A stretch of DNA of 64,000 nucleotides, from the NCBI RefSeq assembly GCF_001536285.1, contig NZ_FAOZ01000001.1:124001-188000 (forward strand). Direction: 5' to 3'. Position 1 is the first letter of the stretch; each line of letters begins with the position of its first letter. The position numbers were made by a program, and so were the translations under genes. Source of the stretch: Parafrankia irregularis. Lineage in GTDB: Bacteria > Actinomycetota > Actinomycetes > Frankiales > Frankiaceae. Positions 56,786 to 64,000 of this stretch are shown here, piece by piece. Under the pieces are notes generated by a model. That model was not told the origin of the DNA, ran no database searches, and worked only from the letters and a program-made list of their open reading frames with translations.

Positions 56786-57937
56786 TCAGTGGATCGGGTA
56801 GTTGGACGACTTGTCCAGACCTAGTTCGGGGAAGACGCCGAGGTAGATGGACTCCTGGATGCCGTAGCCGACGGCGTCCCCGTCACGGACCTCGACCGGG
56901 AGGTCGCGGAACTGGCCGAGCCGGGGCAGTTCGGCGAGCACGTCGGGCAGGTACTCGCCGTCGGTGTGGTAATCGCCGCGCCACGCGGCCTGGTGGCCGT
57001 CCTTCCATCTGCCGTACTGGCCGGTGCGCAGGTAGAACCCGGCTGGGCCGAGCGGCCGAACCTCCACCGCCTTCTTCGCACCGTCGGGCATCGTGAAGGT
57101 GTAGGTCGCCCCCTCGAAGCGCCGAGTGGTCGACTCGAAGGTGATGTCGACGTGCAGGTCGCGCAGCTCGGTCTGCCGTACGTCGCCCTTGCCGTCTTCC
57201 TCGTTGAGATGCGCGGACATGTACTGCCAGTGGTCGGTCTGGTAAAGGAAGTGCATCAGCTCGTACTTCGAGCCATCAGGGCGGAGCAGCAGGGCCGGCC
57301 CCCAGAGGGTGCGCATCGTCCTGGTCCGGTTGAGCGAGGGCTGAAGATCGGGCGGCGGCGCGCCGACGGCGCTGCCCCGCATGCCCCAGCTGTGGTCCCG
57401 GGCGCCGAACCAGCCGTCGTCCACAATGTGCCTTTCGCCGTCCACTTCGACCCAGCCAGAGAGCCGCCCGCACTGGTGGTAGCGGACCACGTTCTGGGCG
57501 ATCCGGTTCCCCGAGCGCAGCAGGCTGCGCTTCTCGAAGAACGGGGACAGTTCGCCCTCGAACAGGATGTCGAAGGAGATCGGCTGGGTGTCGTTGGCAT
57601 CGAGCCGGAACCGCACCGCCTTCAGCGGGTCCACGACCTCGTAGCGGATCGGGCCAACGCCCAGATCCTGCAACCCGAGGTCGAGCCGCCGGCTGGCCCG
57701 GACGGTCCACTGCTCACGACCCCGGGAGACGCCGGCGAAGCCGTCGAACACGTTCCGGTTGTGGTATTTTCCGACGCCGAACGCCACAGAGATGCTGCCG
57801 TCCTTGCGGGCGAACGCACCCCAGATCTTCTGGGTCCAGCCGAAGTCCGACTCCACCACCGTGGCGAAGGTGTCGGCGATCTGGTGGTCGAGGAACTCGT
57901 CCGCGGGTGTCAGCTTCCCGATGTCGTCAATGGACAC
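56786..57937 (-). CDS. lipocalin/CrtC-like DUF7064/DUF7065-type protein
   Basis: This 383-aa protein of two beta-barrel-like halves has HIVDDGWFGARDHSWGMRGS, the catalytic-looking DHSWG motif of hydroxyneurosporene-synthase/tocopherol-cyclase-like proteins, then LMHFLYQTDHWQYMSAHLNE. Members cluster with amidohydrolases and APH-like kinases in actinobacterial steroid or aromatic catabolic operons. GTG 57937 with AAGGG upstream. Last gene of the operon below TetR. Reaction unknown. Confidence 0.75.
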   Translation of the reverse strand: MSIDDIGKLTPADEFLDHQIADTFATVVESDFGWTQKIWGAFARKDGSISVAFGVGKYHNRNVFDGFAGVSRGREQWTVRASRRLDLGLQDLGVGPIRYEVVDPLKAVRFRLDANDTQPISFDILFEGELSPFFEKRSLLRSGNRIAQNVVRYHQCGRLSGWVEVDGERHIVDDGWFGARDHSWGMRGSAVGAPPPDLQPSLNRTRTMRTLWGPALLLRPDGSKYELMHFLYQTDHWQYMSAHLNEEDGKGDVRQTELRDLHVDITFESTTRRFEGATYTFTMPDGAKKAVEVRPLGPAGFYLRTGQYGRWKDGHQAAWRGDYHTDGEYLPDVLAELPRLGQFRDLPVEVRDGDAVGYGIQESIYLGVFPELGLDKSSNYPIH

Positions 57938-58024
57938 GTTGCACGGCCCTTCCTTGTCTTCCGTCTGGGGTACCTGCCGCCTGGGGCGCCTTCCGCGGGC
58001 TGATCCCGCGGGTCAGCCCACTAC

Positions 58025-59017
58025 TCAGCCGGCAGCACAGTGCCGCCGCACCAGGTTCAGCGCGGCCGTGGTCATGCGGGGTAGCACCGCCGCGTACTCG
58101 CCGAACCTCGCGTCCGTCGACTGGCCCTGCTCGAACAGCCACGCGCCGTAGGTGACGATGGCCGCGTAACGCGCCCGCGCGGCCGCCTGGAACCACTCCA
58201 GATCGCCGGCGGCGCGCCCCGTCCGCGCCGACCACTCGCTGACGAGGCGCTGACCCGACCAGAAGCCCGGGGCGTCCATTCCCGGCATACCTCGGGAACC
58301 CGGCTGACCGAACATTCCCGCGAGGTTCGCGACATCCCAACGGGGGTCGCCGTTGAACGCCATCTCGACGTCGAGCAGGGCCGTGAGCCGGCCCTCGTGC
58401 CAGAGAGTGTTGGCCAGCTTCGAGTCGCCGTGGCATGCGGCCGGAGCGGCATCAACAGGGGCGGACGCGATCAGCAGCTCAAAGGCCTCCCGCAGGTCCG
58501 AGCCCGCGAGCTCGACGACGGGGGCGTACCACCGCTCGACCTCCTCCCGGGTGGAATAGGCCGGACCCAGGGCGTCGAGTGGTTCGCGGTGCAACTCAGC
58601 GTAGGCATCAACCAGCTGCTCACAGACCGCGGCACGCACCGACTCGGCCGCGGACGCGGTCCAGGCCGGCGCAGAGAACTCCGACCACGGCTCACCCGGC
58701 ACCCGTTCCATCAGGAAGAACTGGTCACCGAGCACGGCCGGGTCAGCTTCCAGCCGTACAACAGCGGGCACCGGCAGCTTCTCGTGCCTGGCCGCCATCT
58801 CTTCGAAGATTCGGTACTGCCCTACAACATCGTGCACCCGGTTGCGCTCCAGCAGCGGGGCCTCCGACGGCGGCAGGCGCAGGACGAGGTCGAGCCCTTC
58901 CACCAGATATGTCTCGTTGGAGTTGCCCGCCGTGAGGGCGCGCACGCCCGTGATGCGGTCGCCGTCAGGTAAGTACTCGGTCAGTACCGCACAAATGGCC
59001 GTCAGGTCACGCGGCAA
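58025..59017 (-). CDS. phosphotransferase (APH/FadE36-like) family protein
   Basis: This ~330-aa protein has a kinase-like fold: VRALTAGNSNETYLVEGLDL (nucleotide loop), VLRLPP (Lys replaced by Arg), ACHGDSKLANTLWHEGR (HGD catalytic loop with Asn) and ALLDVEMAFNGDPRWDVANL (metal-binding D, as D-E-A in family). Members lie in fatty-acid, steroid and aromatic degradation loci; the true substrate is unknown. TTG 59017 has AGGAGA upstream; ATG 59083 is possible but lacks a site. Middle gene of the operon. Confidence 0.82.
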   Translation of the reverse strand: MPRDLTAICAVLTEYLPDGDRITGVRALTAGNSNETYLVEGLDLVLRLPPSEAPLLERNRVHDVVGQYRIFEEMAARHEKLPVPAVVRLEADPAVLGDQFFLMERVPGEPWSEFSAPAWTASAAESVRAAVCEQLVDAYAELHREPLDALGPAYSTREEVERWYAPVVELAGSDLREAFELLIASAPVDAAPAACHGDSKLANTLWHEGRLTALLDVEMAFNGDPRWDVANLAGMFGQPGSRGMPGMDAPGFWSGQRLVSEWSARTGRAAGDLEWFQAAARARYAAIVTYGAWLFEQGQSTDARFGEYAAVLPRMTTAALNLVRRHCAAG

Positions 59018-59152
59018 CAGCGTTCTCCTCTGGTGATAGCTCGCGGTGATGAATGACTCCGCGACTGGTCTGTCCACCATCAATCCCGGCGTCCCGGCCC
59101 TTGGGCGTCCCGGGCCGTGGGCCTGGTCCCTGGTCCCTGGTCCTGCCGGCGA

Positions 59153-60379
59153 CTACCCGAAGGTCAACTCCCGCGCGTTCTCGGCCATGATCTTCCGCTG
59201 GTCCTCGAGCGAGAAGTCGGCCACGTTCGCCAGAAAGTCCCGCGGTTTGGCGACGCCCTCGGCGTGCGGCCAGTCCGAGCCGAACAGGATCCGCTCGACG
59301 GGAACGGATCTCGCGAGTTCGGCGACGCTCTCCTCGACAAACGGCGAGACCCAGACGTTGTCGTGGAACTGGTCGACCGGGCTTTTCGTGAACATCCCCG
59401 GGTTCTGGCCGTGCAGCCGCTGCAGTACGTGCAGCAGGGACGGCACCCAGACGCCGCCGTTCTCGATGGACGCGAAGCGCACCCCCGGGTGTCGTTCGAA
59501 CAGGCCGTGCGCGATCAGCGCGAAGACGAAGTCGTGGATGCGCCGGTCGTGCATGAGCGCGTCGACGAACGGCTCGTAGAACGACAGCGACGACACCGTG
59601 CCCTGGCGGCGACGGCTGGAATAGCCCCAGGTGTGCGCGAGAGCGTCCTCGAGTTCCCGATAGCCCTCGTCGAAGCCTGCATGCGCGGTCATGACGAGGC
59701 CGGCCTCGGCGACTCGGGCCCAGAACGGGTCGAACATCGGGTCGGCGGGCGACTTCATGCCCTCGGGAGTGAACACCGGCCCGGATCGGATTGTCACGAT
59801 CCGGGCGCCGCGGCTGATCACCCATTCCAGTTCCCGCACCGCGCTGTCGAGGTCCGACAGGGTCAGGTAGGGCACCCCGAAGATCCGGTTCTGGTAGGCG
59901 AAGCCCCAGTCGTCGTCCAGCCAGCGGTTGAAAGCGCGGAAGATGTCGATCGATGCCTCGATGTCGGGCTGCATGGGACCTTCCATGCACACGCCCTGGG
60001 ACGGGAACAGCCACATCGCCTCGAGGCCCTGCTCGTCCATGACCTTCAGACGGGCGTCGCAGTTGTACCACTCCGGATGGTCGGCCGGGTTCTCGCACGT
60101 CAGCATGTGGGCGAGGTCGGACTTGGGGGCGCGGCCGGCGAAGTAGTCGTACAGCGCGCCGGGTCTGGGGCGCGGGTTGACGTCGCCAGGGCCGGGGATC
60201 CAGGGGTGCGGCTCGTCGTGGACGAAGTAGCGCATCCGGCCGTCGACCTCCCGCACCACCACGCCGCGGTCGGCGAACTTCGGGCTCCGATGCCGGGTGA
60301 AGGCATCGCTGGGCTCCCAGTAGTGGTTGTCGGTGTCAAAGATGTCTGGCTTGGCGATGTCCGTGGTAGCGCTCGCCAT
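59153..60379 (-). CDS. amidohydrolase family (ACMSD-like) metal hydrolase/decarboxylase
   Basis: In this 408-aa protein DIFDTDNHYWEPSDAFTRH is the first strand of the amidohydrolase-2 barrel, with DxH in a modified form (DTDNHYWE). AGLVMTAHAGFDEG carries the second-metal His, FASIENGGVWVPSLL and RILFGSDWPHAEG give the final Asp. This layout matches 2-amino-3-carboxymuconate-semialdehyde decarboxylase-like enzymes. ATG 60379 has GGAGGG upstream. First gene of a three-gene minus-strand operon, divergent from TetR. Confidence 0.87.
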   Translation of the reverse strand: MASATTDIAKPDIFDTDNHYWEPSDAFTRHRSPKFADRGVVVREVDGRMRYFVHDEPHPWIPGPGDVNPRPRPGALYDYFAGRAPKSDLAHMLTCENPADHPEWYNCDARLKVMDEQGLEAMWLFPSQGVCMEGPMQPDIEASIDIFRAFNRWLDDDWGFAYQNRIFGVPYLTLSDLDSAVRELEWVISRGARIVTIRSGPVFTPEGMKSPADPMFDPFWARVAEAGLVMTAHAGFDEGYRELEDALAHTWGYSSRRRQGTVSSLSFYEPFVDALMHDRRIHDFVFALIAHGLFERHPGVRFASIENGGVWVPSLLHVLQRLHGQNPGMFTKSPVDQFHDNVWVSPFVEESVAELARSVPVERILFGSDWPHAEGVAKPRDFLANVADFSLEDQRKIMAENARELTFG

Positions 60380-60542
60380 GTCCTGCGGCCCTCCGTTTCC
60401 GTGCCGTGGCGGCCCGCCCGAGGCCCGGCCACACGCGCCGTCGGCACCGGCGAGGCGTGCCTGTCGCCGGCGACCGCCAGTAGTCCGACGCCGCCAGCGC
60501 CAAAGGTCACGCGCTCTCCGTGACGACTCGACCAGCGCCATA

Positions 60543-60569
60543 CGCTACATGATCCAGAATTATGTATCG
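60543..60569. promoter_or_regulatory. TetR operator candidate
   Basis: CGCTACAT (60543-60550) and ATGTATCG (60562-60569) are inverted with 7 of 8 matches and an 11-bp gap, in the 256-bp region between the amidohydrolase and tetR starts. Confidence 0.5.
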
Positions 60570-60635
60570 CAATGGCACTCGTAGGATGTTGGATGGATGC
60601 GGCGCGGTCAAGAGACGTCGCGGTCAAGGGACGTG

Positions 60636-61283
60636 ATGCGACGACACGGTTGGGGTGGCTCCCCGCCCACGAGCGAGCACGAGGCCCGCGAGAGGATCCT
60701 CGACGCCGCCGTCCGATGCCTGGACCGGGATGGGGCCTCACACACCAACCTGTCCGACGTCGCCGCCGAGCTCGGCGTGGCCCGACCGACGATCTACCGG
60801 TACTTCCCCGGCCGCGACGACCTCCTGTCCGCTGTGACCGAGCGGGCCCACCGAGCCTTCAAGGGCGAACTGCAAAGCCGGTTCGCCAACATCAGGGAAC
60901 CGGCCGAGTACGTCGTCGAGGTGGTGGCGTATGTCGTCGAGCAACTGCCGAGATCGCCCCACCTCGCCGTCCTGCTGGCAACTGGCCGCACGCAACGGTT
61001 CGAGCGCGACGCCGTGTCGACGTCGGCCGTCGCCCGCAACGTGTCGCTTCTGCGCCGGGACCTCGACTGGGCCGCCATCGGCTATGCCGAGCACCAGCTG
61101 GGCGAGCTGGTGGAGATCATGCACCGCATGATCGTCTCGCTGATCGTCGCGCCGCCGGACAACCCGCGCTCTGGCCCTGAGCTGCGCGACTTCCTGCGCC
61201 GCTGGTTCGGACCGAAGCTGGCCCCACAGTCGGCGGCACAAGGCCGGGCCTCAGAGCCGACGGTAGCTTCCAAGATCGGATAG
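60636..61283 (+). CDS. TetR-family regulator whose 3' end lies in a repeat fragment
   Basis: This is a ~215-aa protein. EHEARERILDAAVRCLDRDG, then TNLSDVAAELGVARPTIYRY and FPGRDDLLSAVTERAHRAF form a standard TetR DNA-binding domain. The ligand domain ends near RDFLRRWFGPKL. The last residues (SEPTVASKIG) and stop are encoded by antisense of the flavodoxin-like repeat fragment at 61257-61320, so the original C-terminus has been replaced or extended. ATG 60636 follows AAGGGA; ATG 60597 is an alternative. It is divergent from and likely represses the amidohydrolase operon. Confidence 0.85.
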   Translation: MRRHGWGGSPPTSEHEARERILDAAVRCLDRDGASHTNLSDVAAELGVARPTIYRYFPGRDDLLSAVTERAHRAFKGELQSRFANIREPAEYVVEVVAYVVEQLPRSPHLAVLLATGRTQRFERDAVSTSAVARNVSLLRRDLDWAAIGYAEHQLGELVEIMHRMIVSLIVAPPDNPRSGPELRDFLRRWFGPKLAPQSAAQGRASEPTVASKIG

Positions 61284-61320
61284 TAGACGCAGCCGCAGAA
61301 ATGCGCCGAACCGTGGTCAC
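61257..61320 (-). repeat. flavodoxin-like gene fragment (copy B)
   Basis: Minus-strand translation contains VYYPILEATVGS, equivalent to IYYPVLETTVGRP in copy C. The DNA similarity continues through GCGCCGAACC.TGGTCACGG at 61303-61321 (copy C 62194-62212). Only ~20 codons remain. Confidence 0.55.
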
Positions 61321-61501
61321 GGCGTCGTCATGACACGGAGTCACTACGGCTCCCCATCGGAGGACCGGACACGATCTTCCTGTCGGCCAGCCGCGACATC
61401 CTGCCCGCGGCGAGGAGGCGGCCGGGCCGCGGCCCGGCCGGCCCACGATCACGGCAAGCGAGCGATCCGCGCTCAGGGCCTCGTCGGGATACCGTGGGTA
61501 C

Positions 61502-61720
61502 ATGGCGGCGCCACGCACCACTACGGTCACGGTTCCGATCACTGTCGAGTGCGACGAGGACGGCGTCTGGTGCGCACATGCGCAGCTACGTCCAGGAGTA
61601 GGTGCCCATGGCGAGGGTGCCACCGAGCAGGACGCACTGGACGATCTGCGCGAGGCGCTCGTCGGCCTGATCGAGGAGTTCGGGGTTCCCCGGGAGTTGT
61701 CCGTCACCGTGGCGGCCTGA
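61502..61720 (+). CDS. hicB: HicB-like antitoxin
   Basis: In this 72-aa protein TTVTVPITVECDEDGVWCAH and GVGAHGEGATEQDALDDLRE are the partial RNase-H-like HicB fold (the DALxNLxEAL motif). It ends VPRELSVTVAA. It precedes hicA, with TGATG overlap. Probably leaderless, since no ribosome site precedes ATG 61502. Confidence 0.85.
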   Translation: MAAPRTTTVTVPITVECDEDGVWCAHAQLRPGVGAHGEGATEQDALDDLREALVGLIEEFGVPRELSVTVAA

Positions 61721-61938
61721 TGCCCCCAGTGCCCTCCGTCCGAGGCATTCGGGTGGTCCAGGCGCTGGAGCGTCAGGGTTTCAAGGTGGCGAGGGTCAAC
61801 GGCAGCCATCACATCATGCGGCACCCGGACGGGCGTGGCACGACGGTCCCGATGCACGGTACGCGGGACCTCGCGAAAGGCACACTGCGCGGCATCCTCC
61901 ATGACGTCGGTCTGACGATTGACGAACTCGCCCCGTAA
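61720..61938 (+). CDS. hicA: HicA-like mRNA interferase toxin
   Basis: This is a 72-aa double-stranded-RNA-binding-like fold: VRGIRVVQALERQGFKVARV, then NGSHHIMRHPDGRGTTVPMH with the catalytic His (His30/31), then LAKGTLRGILHDVGLTIDEL. Start ATG overlaps the hicB stop (TGATG). The order antitoxin then toxin is the less common arrangement for this family but is well known. Confidence 0.88.
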   Translation: MPPVPSVRGIRVVQALERQGFKVARVNGSHHIMRHPDGRGTTVPMHGTRDLAKGTLRGILHDVGLTIDELAP

Positions 61939-61951
61939 CAGCCTTTTCAGG

Positions 61952-62215
61952 TCATGCGGGTATCAGGCTGGCCGCGACCGTCGCGCCGAGTTCCCAGCAG
62001 GCCTCGCGGGCCGCGGCATCCACCTCGCCGACGATCGACAGCGGCTCGCGCAGGCGCTTTCACTTCAGCCCCGTGGTGATGGTCTCGACGCCGCGGACCG
62101 CACCGGTGGTGTCGCTGTTGCCATGGACGTAGAGCGCGTACGGACGACCCACCGTCGTCTCAAGCACGGGATAATAGATCTGGTCGAAGAAGCGCGCCGA
62201 ACCCTGGTCACGGAG
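61952..62215 (-). pseudogene. flavodoxin-like oxidoreductase pseudogene, C-terminal part (copy C)
   Basis: The longest copy. Minus strand reads FFDQIYYPVLETTVGRPYAL, YVHGNSDTTGAVRGVETITT, GLK, then an in-frame TGA at 62060-62062 where copy A has TGG (Trp). It resumes as KRLREPLSIVGEVDAAAREA and CWELGATVAASLIPA to the natural stop at 61952. The N-terminal FMN-binding half is absent. Confidence 0.75.
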
Positions 62216-62218
62216 AAG

Positions 62219-62560
62219 TCACTCTTGGCGACGACTGGTCCGACCAGGCGCCGTATTGTTCAGCGCGGTGACGCACTGCCGTAGCTCGTCGAAGAACACG
62301 ACCTCGTATGAAGGCCCCAACTCCTGTGCTACGCGGACCGCCAGAGCGTAGCCTCGCCCGTTCCAGTCGGCCTGGACCTGTTCATTCGGCCAGTCGTAGC
62401 CGTTGTCACTCAGCGTGCGGGTGTACTCAGCCGACCACAGGGCGAGCTCGTCACGCAGTCCGTCGGTCAGCGGCAGCGCTTCGGGCGACAACATCCCGTC
62501 GCCGGTCCACAACGGAAAAGCGTAGTAGTCGGCCATCACCTTCACCTGACGCATGGCCAT
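62219..62560 (-). CDS. hypothetical protein, ~113 aa
   Basis: A compact soluble protein: VMADYYAFPLWTGDGMLSPE, LRDELALWSAEYTRTLSDNG, GRGYALAVRVAQELGPSYEV, VFFDE. I recall similar short actinobacterial proteins but no function. The start could be ATG 62560 or ATG 62536 (AGGTGAAGG upstream). It is wedged between two flavodoxin-like fragments, and its last codons lie 3 bp from copy C. Confidence 0.65.
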   Translation of the reverse strand: MAMRQVKVMADYYAFPLWTGDGMLSPEALPLTDGLRDELALWSAEYTRTLSDNGYDWPNEQVQADWNGRGYALAVRVAQELGPSYEVVFFDELRQCVTALNNTAPGRTSRRQE

Positions 62561-62647
62561 GTTTGAACCATAACGTCAAGCAGTGTTCTGAGCCCGGGAG
62601 ACGCGCACCGCCAAACGCGCTCAATCCGCCAGATGGGCATCGATCGA

Positions 62648-62755
62648 GCGCATACGGCCGCCCGACCGTCGCGCCCAAGATCGGGTAGGACATGGTGTCG
62701 CGGAACTTCCGGAAAGTCGCGTGCGTCGAGTTGTGACGCTACGTTTCGGATGAGG
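62648..62755 (-). pseudogene. flavodoxin-like gene fragment (copy D)
   Basis: Minus-strand translation reads ATFRKFRDTMSYPILGATVG then RPYALD, matching KFFDQ-YYP-LE-TVGRPYAL of the other copies. The similarity to copy E continues upstream of this segment. No start or downstream part is present. Confidence 0.6.
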
Positions 62756-62823
62756 GCATCGACGACGAGGACCGCGGGGTGCGGATCCACCCGGCTGCGC
62801 GGTGAAGCAGGCGTTCCACGCCT

Positions 62824-63396
62824 CTATGCTCCGTGTCCTTCCGCGCTGTCCTCCGTGACCTGGGCGGTGTTGCGCGCGGAGGCGGCGGACGCGCGCACCC
62901 GCGCCGCGCATTCGAGGATGATGGCAGCGGCCATCGCCGACTCCTGGATGTCGGTCTTCCACGACGAGACGCTGACGCGCATTCCGGTGACGAACGCGAC
63001 GCCGGTGCCGGTCGGCAGCCCGAGGATCTCCACGAGCCAGCGCCGGGCCACGTCGTGCAGCTTCGCCGCCACCGGCGACATCACTGGCAGCGCCGAGTTC
63101 TGGTCCCAGGCGCTGACCAGCCAGGACGCGCCGAGCGCGACGGGGAGCGTGGCACCGTTGACGAAGCCGAAATAGCGAGCGCCGGCCGTAGCCATCGTCG
63201 CGGGGCTCCCGACGTCATGCAGCAGCCGAAGCGTCGCTTCCGCCGCCTCGCCGACCTCAGGCAACGGCTCATCGAAGGCGGCGAGCCCGCGCAACGCGAC
63301 AGCGTCGGGCGCGACCCCGCGGTCGTCGACGGACGCCGCGTAGTCGAGCGCCATCGCCGCCGCCGCGCGCAGTGTCGCGGTGTCGTCGACGTCCAT
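62824..63396 (-). pseudogene. PLP-dependent group II decarboxylase-like gene with large internal in-frame deletion
   Basis: This is a 190-aa frame. Residues 1-~138 are the N-terminal part of a pyridoxal-dependent decarboxylase/aminotransferase: GARYFGFVNGATLPVALGAS, WLVSAWDQNSALPVMSPVAA and RWLVEILGLPTGTGVAFVTG. The next residues, MRVSVSSWKTDIQESAMAAA, IILECAARVRA, are the C-terminal end of the same family (normally C-MRVSVSSWRT). Everything between, including the PLP-binding lysine, is missing, with the join at about 62980. ATG 63396 with CAGGA upstream could still express a 190-aa remnant, but it cannot be an active enzyme. Confidence 0.78.
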
Positions 63397-63475
63397 GGGC
63401 CGATCCTGCCCGTAGCCACGATCGCGGGCGAACGAATTATGCAGTGGTCGCGCCGACGACCGTGATCGCGGGAAT

Positions 63476-63612
63476 CCGGTCGTGTCGCTGTTGCCATGGA
63501 CATAGAGGGCGTACGGACGGCCGATCGCTGCTTCCAAGCAAGGAAGTAGGCTTGATCGAAGAACTTGCAGAAAGTCGCGTCCGTCGCGCGATCACACTAC
63601 GTGCTTCTCGGA
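63476..63612 (-). pseudogene. flavodoxin-like gene fragment (copy E)
   Basis: Minus strand reads DATFCKFFDQAYFLAWKQ in one frame and LEAAIGRPYALYVHGNSDTT in another. A frameshift in the AAGCAAGGAAG stretch near 63536-63546 separates them. It lies directly upstream of the truncated decarboxylase gene. Confidence 0.65.
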
Positions 63613-63639
63613 ACCCTGCGGACCGCGGCCTCGAGAACT

Positions 63640-63661
63640 GCGGGGCGTCCCGACGCCCCGC
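63640..63661. terminator. hairpin after the PIN-domain gene
   Basis: GCGGGGCGT and ACGCCCCGC form a perfect 9-bp stem with a 4-nt loop, 52 bp past the stop of the minus-strand PIN gene. There is no T-tract. Confidence 0.5.
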
Positions 63662-63713
63662 TTCCCGGCCGGCCTCCGGCAGGCAGGACGAGAGAAAACC
63701 CGCCCCGTACCCG

Positions 63714-64000
63714 CTACCGGATGACGATGACCGTCGCGCGGTGTCCGGCAGCATTCTTAAGCTTGGTGTCGCCTGTGAGCAGGTTGCAGCCGAGTGCTTC
63801 GGCGAGCGCGATGTAGGCGGCGTCGTATGCGCCGAGGTTGTGCCGCAGCTGCCACATCCGGGGGTGGTAGGGCCAGACCGGATGACGGGTGATCCGCAGG
63901 CGCGCGTAGTCCGCCAGCATCTGCTCGCCACGATGAGCAGTGATCTTCTTTCCGGCGGAAAGCCCGCGGACTGTCGACGCGACCTCGACGTCGAGATGGT
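63714..64000 (-). CDS. PIN-domain (VapC-like) protein, 5' end outside the window
   Basis: The frame is open to the window edge, so the N-terminus is missing. Visible: HLDVEVASTVRGLSAGKKIT (conserved Glu region), YARLRITRHPVWPYHPRMWQ, LRHNLGAYDAAYIALAEALG (Asp) and NLLTGDTKLKNAAGHRATVI (final Asp). This matches the C-terminal two thirds of VapC toxins. An internal ATG at 63920 is not the true start. An antitoxin is expected just beyond the right edge. Confidence 0.8.
   Translation of the reverse strand, partial: HLDVEVASTVRGLSAGKKITAHRGEQMLADYARLRITRHPVWPYHPRMWQLRHNLGAYDAAYIALAEALGCNLLTGDTKLKNAAGHRATVIVIR

Overview
This looks like a chromosomal window from a high-GC actinobacterium. GTG and TTG starts are frequent, several transcripts look leaderless, and the gene families are typical of the phylum (LLM flavin oxidoreductases, DHA2-type MFS pumps, DUF2637, SCO6745-type proteins, Tat-exported multicopper oxidase). 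Frankia and its relatives fit best, but that is an impression from gene content and not a measured result.

Layout. 1-5.7 kb: acyltransferase-3 membrane protein, a DUF4143-type ATPase with three 23-bp repeats upstream, and a divergent LysR / LLM oxidoreductase pair. 5.8-19.8 kb: a carboxymuconolactone decarboxylase (AhpD-like) gene cut in two by an integrated element of about 13.5 kb. The element carries a large serine integrase, an iteron-like array beside a winged-helix replication-initiator-like gene, ribbon-helix-helix and other small genes, an HNH nuclease, a second small serine recombinase, an excisionase-like protein, a secreted NucA/NucB-type nuclease with a probable immunity partner, and a DUF2637 (Spd-like) operon. 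I found no DNA translocase, relaxase or virion gene, so it resembles a mobilizable element or satellite and not a self-transmissible one. 20-37.8 kb: MFS pumps, a peroxiredoxin, a TetR/cupin/MFS locus, a Ser/Thr kinase-TIR transmembrane receptor, a multicopper oxidase, GNAT, an erythromycin-esterase homologue with its MarR regulator, VapBC, and a GGDEF protein with a degenerate EAL domain.

37.9-44.2 kb holds the most unusual ordinary-chromosome locus: a four-gene minus-strand operon encoding a LodA-N-like protein, a radical SAM/SPASM enzyme, a LodA-C-like plus ferritin-like protein, and a LodB/QhpG-like flavoprotein. It reads as a split, radical-SAM-associated cousin of the cysteine tryptophylquinone (CTQ) enzyme systems. 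The roles of the individual proteins are inferred.

45-64 kb: permease, aldo/keto reductase, NADPH-FMN reductase, a pair of large unknown coupled proteins, a MarR/membrane-protein pair, a TetR-flanked amidohydrolase / phosphotransferase / lipocalin-like catabolic operon, HicBA, and a graveyard. The graveyard contains at least five fragments of one flavodoxin-like gene family, an aldo/keto reductase 3' fossil, a frameshifted SCO6745-type gene, and a PLP decarboxylase with its whole middle deleted. The window ends inside a PIN-domain gene. No rRNA, tRNA or CRISPR array was recognised. All homology statements come from reading motifs; no database search was possible.
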